From Manihot esculenta (taxonomy: Eukaryota; Streptophyta; Magnoliopsida; Malpighiales; Euphorbiaceae), in assembly GCF_001659605.2 (NCBI RefSeq), contig NC_035170.2, forward strand, positions 17,835,856 to 17,899,855: 64,000 bases of DNA. Direction: 5' to 3'. Shown here one piece after another: positions 58,854 to 64,000 of the stretch (within the stretch, counting starts at the first letter, position 1; each line of letters opens with the position of its first letter). The position numbers and the translations under genes are program-made. The notes beneath the pieces were generated by a model. It was not told the origin of the DNA. It was given only the letters and a program-made list of their open reading frames with translations, and searched no databases.

Positions 58854-61232
58854 TGTAACAGCCCAAAAATCGGACAGCTACCGGCGCTAGGGTCCAGATC
58901 GACTTAAGGTCGCCGGGACCCGTAGCAAGCCTAACATGCATCCTGTATACCTGATTAATCCCATACATGATCAACATTTACATAAAACTTTAAACTTTCT
59001 TTCTTTCATTTACCAAGCTTAACCTGTGCATGCACAACTCATAATCATAAACCCCAACACTAGAGTTCTCATCATCAACTCTAATGGGGCAACATACAAT
59101 AAGCTTGGTTTTCATATCTCCATATAAAACATACATAAAGACTGTACAGAGGGATTAACCACATACTAGGGCAAAGCACAACTCTATCTATTACATTACA
59201 TTATCTCATTTTACATTTTAATACACATCTTTACATTACATCATGTCCACAACTATACTATTACATAAAAATCATAACCATAGCCATAATCTGCTGACCT
59301 CCTGAACTATCTCTGACCCTGCAAACCTGGGGTTAGGGGAGAGGGGTGAGCTAAAAAGCCCAGTGAGCAGAACTAAATAGAAAAATAGTTTATTATATCA
59401 TATGCTTTCATGACATGCATCACATCACAAACAATACCTTATGGATGAATTTGTCACCAATAGCCCTCTACATATAAATCTCATATCATAACAAGTTCAG
59501 CAATGCTCTATGTCAGGGGCGATATGGCCACGCTTGGTCTTTCTGTCTCATATCATGTCATACATGTCATATCGTGTCATATCATGTCATACTAAGGGCT
59601 AATGGATCATCCAATATTCATCCACATCGTCATCATCGTATTATGCAATGCAACATATTCGTGAACTCTAATACAAACAACCTATTCATAACATGGTATT
59701 CGTGATGCATGAACATGCTTAAAACATTTAATTTCTTTAATATTAAAAGAGTTATGTTCTACTCACCTTTGACTAGCTCTGGACCGACTCTGAAGCAGCT
59801 AACACTGCCAAACAGCTCGGTTCCTCGGGTCCGATCCTACACAGGTGGACTCCAGTGAGGTGCCAAACATACTCTAAACAACTCATAAATAACTCCCCAA
59901 AAACCCCCTAAAACATCCTCAAAACAAACATAGAAATCATGCAAAGGAAGGCTGGACAGAGCACTTTCGGCGGCAGGTTCGGCGGTCGAAAGTCCCTCCA
60001 GAGCCGAAACTCAGCTACTTTCGGCGGCACCTTCGGCGGCCGAAAGTCTCTTCCAGAGACGAAACTCATGCATGTTCGGCGGCACTTTCGGCGGCCGAAA
60101 CTCCCCTCCAAAGCCGAAAGTCTAACTTTTGGAGGCAGGGTTCGGCAGCCAAAACAAGCCACCACAGGCAGATTCGGCGGCCGAAAGTTCCTTCGGCTGC
60201 CGAACCTGAGTTCATCCAGAACTCAGCCTCATGCACAAACAAGTCTCCAAACATCCTAAACATGCATTCAACTTCTCAAAAACATGCATAAACCCTTAAC
60301 CATGCATAAAGGAGCTTAACATCTAGATTAAACTCCAAAAACAACACCAAAAAGTATACATAAATAGCTTATGACCCACATAAGCCAAAACCATTAAAAC
60401 AATCCATAATCTCACTTGCCCTCTCCCAATCATGCATACACTCTCCCACAAGCATATAGGGCATAAACACTAGTCCTAGTCCCCAACAATCAGCACATAA
60501 ACATACATTGGGCATAAAACCCACAAAAACCTTAACATGCATATCTACCCATACTCAACCATTAAAACCTCTTAAAACTTCATTAAACACAAAGGGAAGC
60601 AAGGATCTACACTTACCTCTTGAAGATCGAGGGTTGGTGCGATCCCTAACTTGGAGGTGTGGAGGATCCAAGCTCCAAAAGCCTCCAAGCTCCAAAACTT
60701 CTATTTAAGCTCCAAAACTTCTATTTAAGCTTCAAAACTTCAAAATAAGGGTAGAACTCATGAAAACTTGAGGGATGGGTAGGGAAAGCATGAAAACGAC
60801 CAAAGGAGGACAAAAAACTCACCTGAGCTCGAGAATGGAGAGAAACTCGCCCATTTCCGATCTGAGGGCTCTTTATAGGTGGCTTGGTCAACCACCTTCG
60901 GCAGCCTAACGTGCCCCCTAAACTCATGCATGTTCGGCGGCCGAACCTGGTTTCTGCCCTCGCACTTTCGGAAGCCTAAAGCACTCCCGAAACAGTCCTA
61001 TGTTCGACGGCCGAACTTGACTTTCGGCGGCCGAACCTGGCAAATGCCTCCTTGGCCTATTCTTTTCAAAACTCAATTTCTTTTCCATTTAAAACCATAA
61101 AATCATGTGAAAATATTTTAAAAACACATTTTATCCCTCTAGAAGACTCTGGCATCGTTAGAATTCCAGATTCCAACGGAGATTCTGCTGGAAGGTAGGG
61201 ATTCCGATGTCGGAATCTAGCCGGGTATTACA
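58854..61232 (-). repeat. 5' LTR of the minus-strand gypsy element
   Basis: 2379 bp, the intact partner of 50435-52350. Palindrome blocks at about 59,965-60,210 and 60,930-61,040. A 20-bp stretch (CTCCAAAACTTCTATTTAAG) is duplicated in tandem near 60,690-60,730. The minisatellite spot here is ATATCATGTCATACATGTCA (59,550-59,590). Confidence 0.93.
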
Positions 61233-61253
61233 ACTTCTTCATAATTTCTTGCT

Positions 61254-61265
61254 TGGTATCAGAGC
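61254..61265 (+). other. primer-binding site of Ty1/copia element 2
   Basis: TGGTATCAGAGC, the initiator tRNA-Met complement, 17 bp before the gag ATG. Confidence 0.85.
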
Positions 61266-61282
61266 AGGTTCTGTCCGCTCCC

Positions 61283-61786
61283 ATGGCTTCTCCTACTTTG
61301 AATGTAGCTAATTTCGTAACTCTAAAACTTAAACAGACAAATTACCCACTTTGGAGAGAACAGGTCCTGAGTTTAGCTGAGAGTCAAGAATTATCCGATC
61401 ACCTTGTGAGGGATTTTCCAGAAGATCAGAAGTTCGACCCTTCTCCAAATCCAGTTCCAGAAAATTATCAACCACAACAGTCAGATGCTTTTAAAACTTG
61501 GCAAAAGTCCGATCGATTGCTTCGAGGGTGGATCTACGGGACTCTCAGTGAAGAATCTCTGGGACTTGTCATCGGATTAGAAATTGTGAGAGATGTGTGG
61601 AGCGCTTTGAAAGAAGCCTATGCTCAAGACTCACAAGAGAGAGAGTTTACCCTTCGACAACAGTTAACGTATTTTCGAAAAGACGACAACAACTCTATAA
61701 CAGAGCACTTACGCTTGTTTAAAGAGATTTGCGACAATTTGACTGCAATTGGTAAAAAAGTGCCCGATGGTGAGAAAGTCTTCTGT
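61283..61786 (+). pseudogene. Ty1/copia element 2 gag, N-terminal part
   Basis: Open from ATG 61283 without a stop for 168 codons. It has the plant copia gag fold signature: NFVTLKLKQTNYPLWREQVL at the start, a W...D..LRGWIYGTLSEE segment, then RDVWSALKEAYAQDS and LRQQLTYFRKDDNNSITEHL. It is cut at 61786 by the next gypsy LTR; the apparent C-terminus beyond that point is LTR sequence. The well-preserved frame suggests a younger element than copia element 1. Confidence 0.88.
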
Positions 61787-63974
61787 TGTAACGACCCGGA
61801 AATCCGACCCGTTACCGGCGCTAGGATCCAGATCGGCTTAAGGCCGCCGGGACCCGTAGCAAGCCTACATACCTCCTGTAAACCTGTGGAATCCCATACA
61901 TAACAACATATACATGATCTGTAAAAATTTTTCTTTTCTCTTATCCAAGCGAAACCTGTGCATGCACAAAATCATACATAAACCCCTCACTGGAGTCCTC
62001 ATCAATACTCCAATGGGGTATCATCATCATACATATTAGCTTGGATAATCATGGGCATTAACATCGTTACTCATTAAACACTCTGTACATAATGGGGATT
62101 CACACACCTCTAGGTCAAGCACTACTATAATCCTCAATACATCATCAAATCATTCATTACATTACATGGTCATAAATACTCATTACATCATGTTCATGTC
62201 CACTACTATCTATTTCAACATACATGACTGAACTTCACTCTAGCCGACTTCCTGATCTATCCTGTACCTGCAACTCTGGGGATAAAGGGAGTGGGGTGAG
62301 CTACTAGAGCCCAGTGAGCAGAATAATAAAACATCAATTTAAATCATGCTTTCATGTATGCGCCATAACACAAACATTTCACAACAAGGATGAACTTGTC
62401 ACCATTTAGCCCCTATCTTTCTTACTTATACATGCCGGGGGCGTAGAGCCGTAGCAGGCACACCCGGACTTCCATAATCTGTCATAGTGCCAGGGGCGTA
62501 GAGCCGTAGCAGGCACACCTGGACTCACATAGGCTATCATGACATACAAGGGCTAATGGATCATTCAACATTCATCCACATCAACAACAAAGTATGCAAT
62601 GCAACATATTCGTGAATTCTAATGCAAGCAACCTAATATAGCTCATGGCATTCATGATGCGTGAATCATGCTAAAACATTTCATTAATTTGCTTTAAAAC
62701 TTAGAGTTTATTCCACTCACCTCTGGCTAGCTCTGAAGAGACTCTGAAGCAGCTGGCTCACTGCTGGGGGTCTCGGTTCCTCAGGTCCGAACCTACACAG
62801 GTGGACTCAAATGAGGGACCAAACATACATGAATATGACTCTAAAATACTCCCCAAAAACCCCCTAAAACATCCTGAAAACATCACATGAAAACATGCAA
62901 GAAATGGCTGAACAGGGCACTTTCGGCGGCAGGTTCGGCGGCCGAAAGTCCCTCTGCAGCCGAAAGTCATGCAGGTTCGACGGCACTTTCGGCGGCCGAA
63001 CCTCCCAGACAGAGACGAAACTTGAGTTTCGGGGGCAGGTTTCGGCAGCCGAAACTGCCTCCACAAGGGGGTTCGGCGGCCGAAAGTCACTTCGGCGGCC
63101 GAACCTGAGTTTCTGCCGAAGGGCAGAAACTTGGCTCCCTTGTGTCCACAGCCTCCAAAAACGCCTCAAAACCTGCATAAACTTGTTTCTACACATGCAT
63201 ACACATCATACATCACACCTAGGGGTCTCAAACTATAATATACCCCAACTACAACACTCCAAACAACACATTTCCAACATACATTGTTCAAATCACAACA
63301 TAAACCCATAAACCTAACAACAAGCCTAAACATGCATTCTACCCCATCAACTTGCATAAAACTTTCATAAAACTTAAAAGAAGCATAGATCGAAGCTTAC
63401 CTCTTGAAGATTGAGAGGAAGAACGACCCTAGCTCGGAAAATGGAGGGATTTAGCTCCAAGACTTCCAAGCTCCAAACTTGCTCAAAAACACTCAAAAAC
63501 TTTTGTGGAACCTTAAAACTCAAAGAAAAAGGTGGGGATTGAAGGAAAAACACAAGATTTGGGAGAGGGAGGTCGGAAGCTTGCTGCGGCTGAAAATGGG
63601 AGAAAACTCTCCCATTTCGGCTAAGTGCCCCTTTTATAGGTGGCTGGCCAGGCCACGTTCGGGGGCCGAAAGTGCCTCCGCATGCATGCAAGGTTCGGCG
63701 GCCGAACTTGGAGTTCGGCGGCCGAACCTGCATTTCCCTCACTCAAAATTTTCGGGCGCCTAAAGTCCCTCCGAAAGCATGCATGTTCGGCGGCCGAACC
63801 TGGGTTTTCCTCCAAAGATTGTTCATGCAAAAACTTATTTAATTCTTACTTAAAAGCATGAAATACATTAAAACATTTCATAAAATCATAGTTTTACCCT
63901 TCTAGAGGTTTCCGACATCCGAGGTCCCACCGGACGGTAGGGATTCCGATACCGGAGTCTAGCCGGGTATTACA
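61787..63974 (-). repeat. 3' LTR of another palindrome-family gypsy element
   Basis: 2188 bp, TGTAATACCCGGCTAG to CGTTACA on the minus strand. Palindromes at about 62,920-63,105 and 63,690-63,800. The minisatellite unit is GCGTAGAGCCGTAGCAGGCA (62,430-62,520), the same subtype as 38,633-40,830. Flanked outside by TCTGT (61782-61786); the matching duplication would lie beyond the window. Confidence 0.93.
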
Positions 63975-64000
63975 TTCTCCCCCCCTTAAGAACATTCATC
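63975..64000 (-). mobile_element. polypurine tract and interior of a gypsy element leaving the window
   Basis: Minus-strand CTTAAGGGGGGGAGAA, as at 28,931-28,947, directly next to the LTR. This shows that a full or partial element continues to the right rather than a solo LTR. Confidence 0.9.

Larger units (their letters stand above)
50435..61232 (-). mobile_element. gypsy element of the palindrome family (minus), decayed, with nested solo LTR
   Basis: 10.8 kb including a nested 2.2-kb LTR, bounded by a perfect ACTTC duplication (50430-50434 and 61233-61237). On the minus strand: 5' LTR 61232-58854, primer site, gag-pol relics 58590-55043, nested LTR, C-terminal pol relic 52870-52351, polypurine tract, 3' LTR 52350-50435. 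Most of RNase H and integrase is deleted. It is inserted in copia element 2 just before its primer site. Confidence 0.93.

Overview
This is a nuclear plant DNA window, almost certainly from a eudicot. It has one intron-bearing receptor-kinase gene, very AT-rich intergenic DNA full of foldback repeats, and a dense nest of LTR retrotransposons of plant types (Ty3/gypsy chromovirus, Athila/Tat-like, Ty1/copia). A woody Euphorbiaceae genome such as cassava or rubber would fit, but that is only an impression.

Layout. 1-5.8 kb: a decayed Ty3/gypsy pol copy split by a 1.48-kb solo LTR, then Athila/Tat-like gag and 3' remnants and a tandem duplication. 5.8-7.4 kb: a 1.58-kb Mutator-like foldback transposon with a perfect 9-bp target duplication. 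7.4-13.1 kb: the only host gene, a two-exon LRR-XII, non-RD receptor-like kinase on the minus strand (1008 aa). 13.1-18.8 kb: AT-rich DNA with several palindromic MITE-like repeats and short tandem repeats. 18.8-21.0 kb: a small LTR element without pol. 21.4-31.2 kb: a young, full-length Ty3/gypsy chromovirus (two 2297-bp LTRs, TSD TTTTT). Its polyprotein has four in-frame stops and an integrase-core deletion. 31.3-46.9 kb: a Ty1/copia pseudogene split by a solo LTR (TSD GAAAG) and by an Athila-like element (TSD ATTAC), which is itself split by another solo LTR (TSD CACAT). 46.9-50.1 kb: AT-rich DNA with one solo LTR. 50.1-64 kb: a second Ty1/copia element split by a minus-strand gypsy element (TSD ACTTC), which carries a plus-strand solo LTR (TSD TCCTA), and then by the 3' end of another minus-strand gypsy element that runs off the window.

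One gypsy family dominates: eight of its LTRs lie in 43 kb. Each carries repeated 13-bp near-palindromes TTCGGC-N-GCCGAA in two blocks, one upstream of a TATA box and one in the long leader, plus a variable minisatellite and conserved splice-like signals. These palindromes also create many long but meaningless open frames on both strands. No tRNA, rRNA, CRISPR or bacterial-type feature was seen. No intact autonomous transposon is present; the elements seem to persist by trans-mobilisation or as relics.
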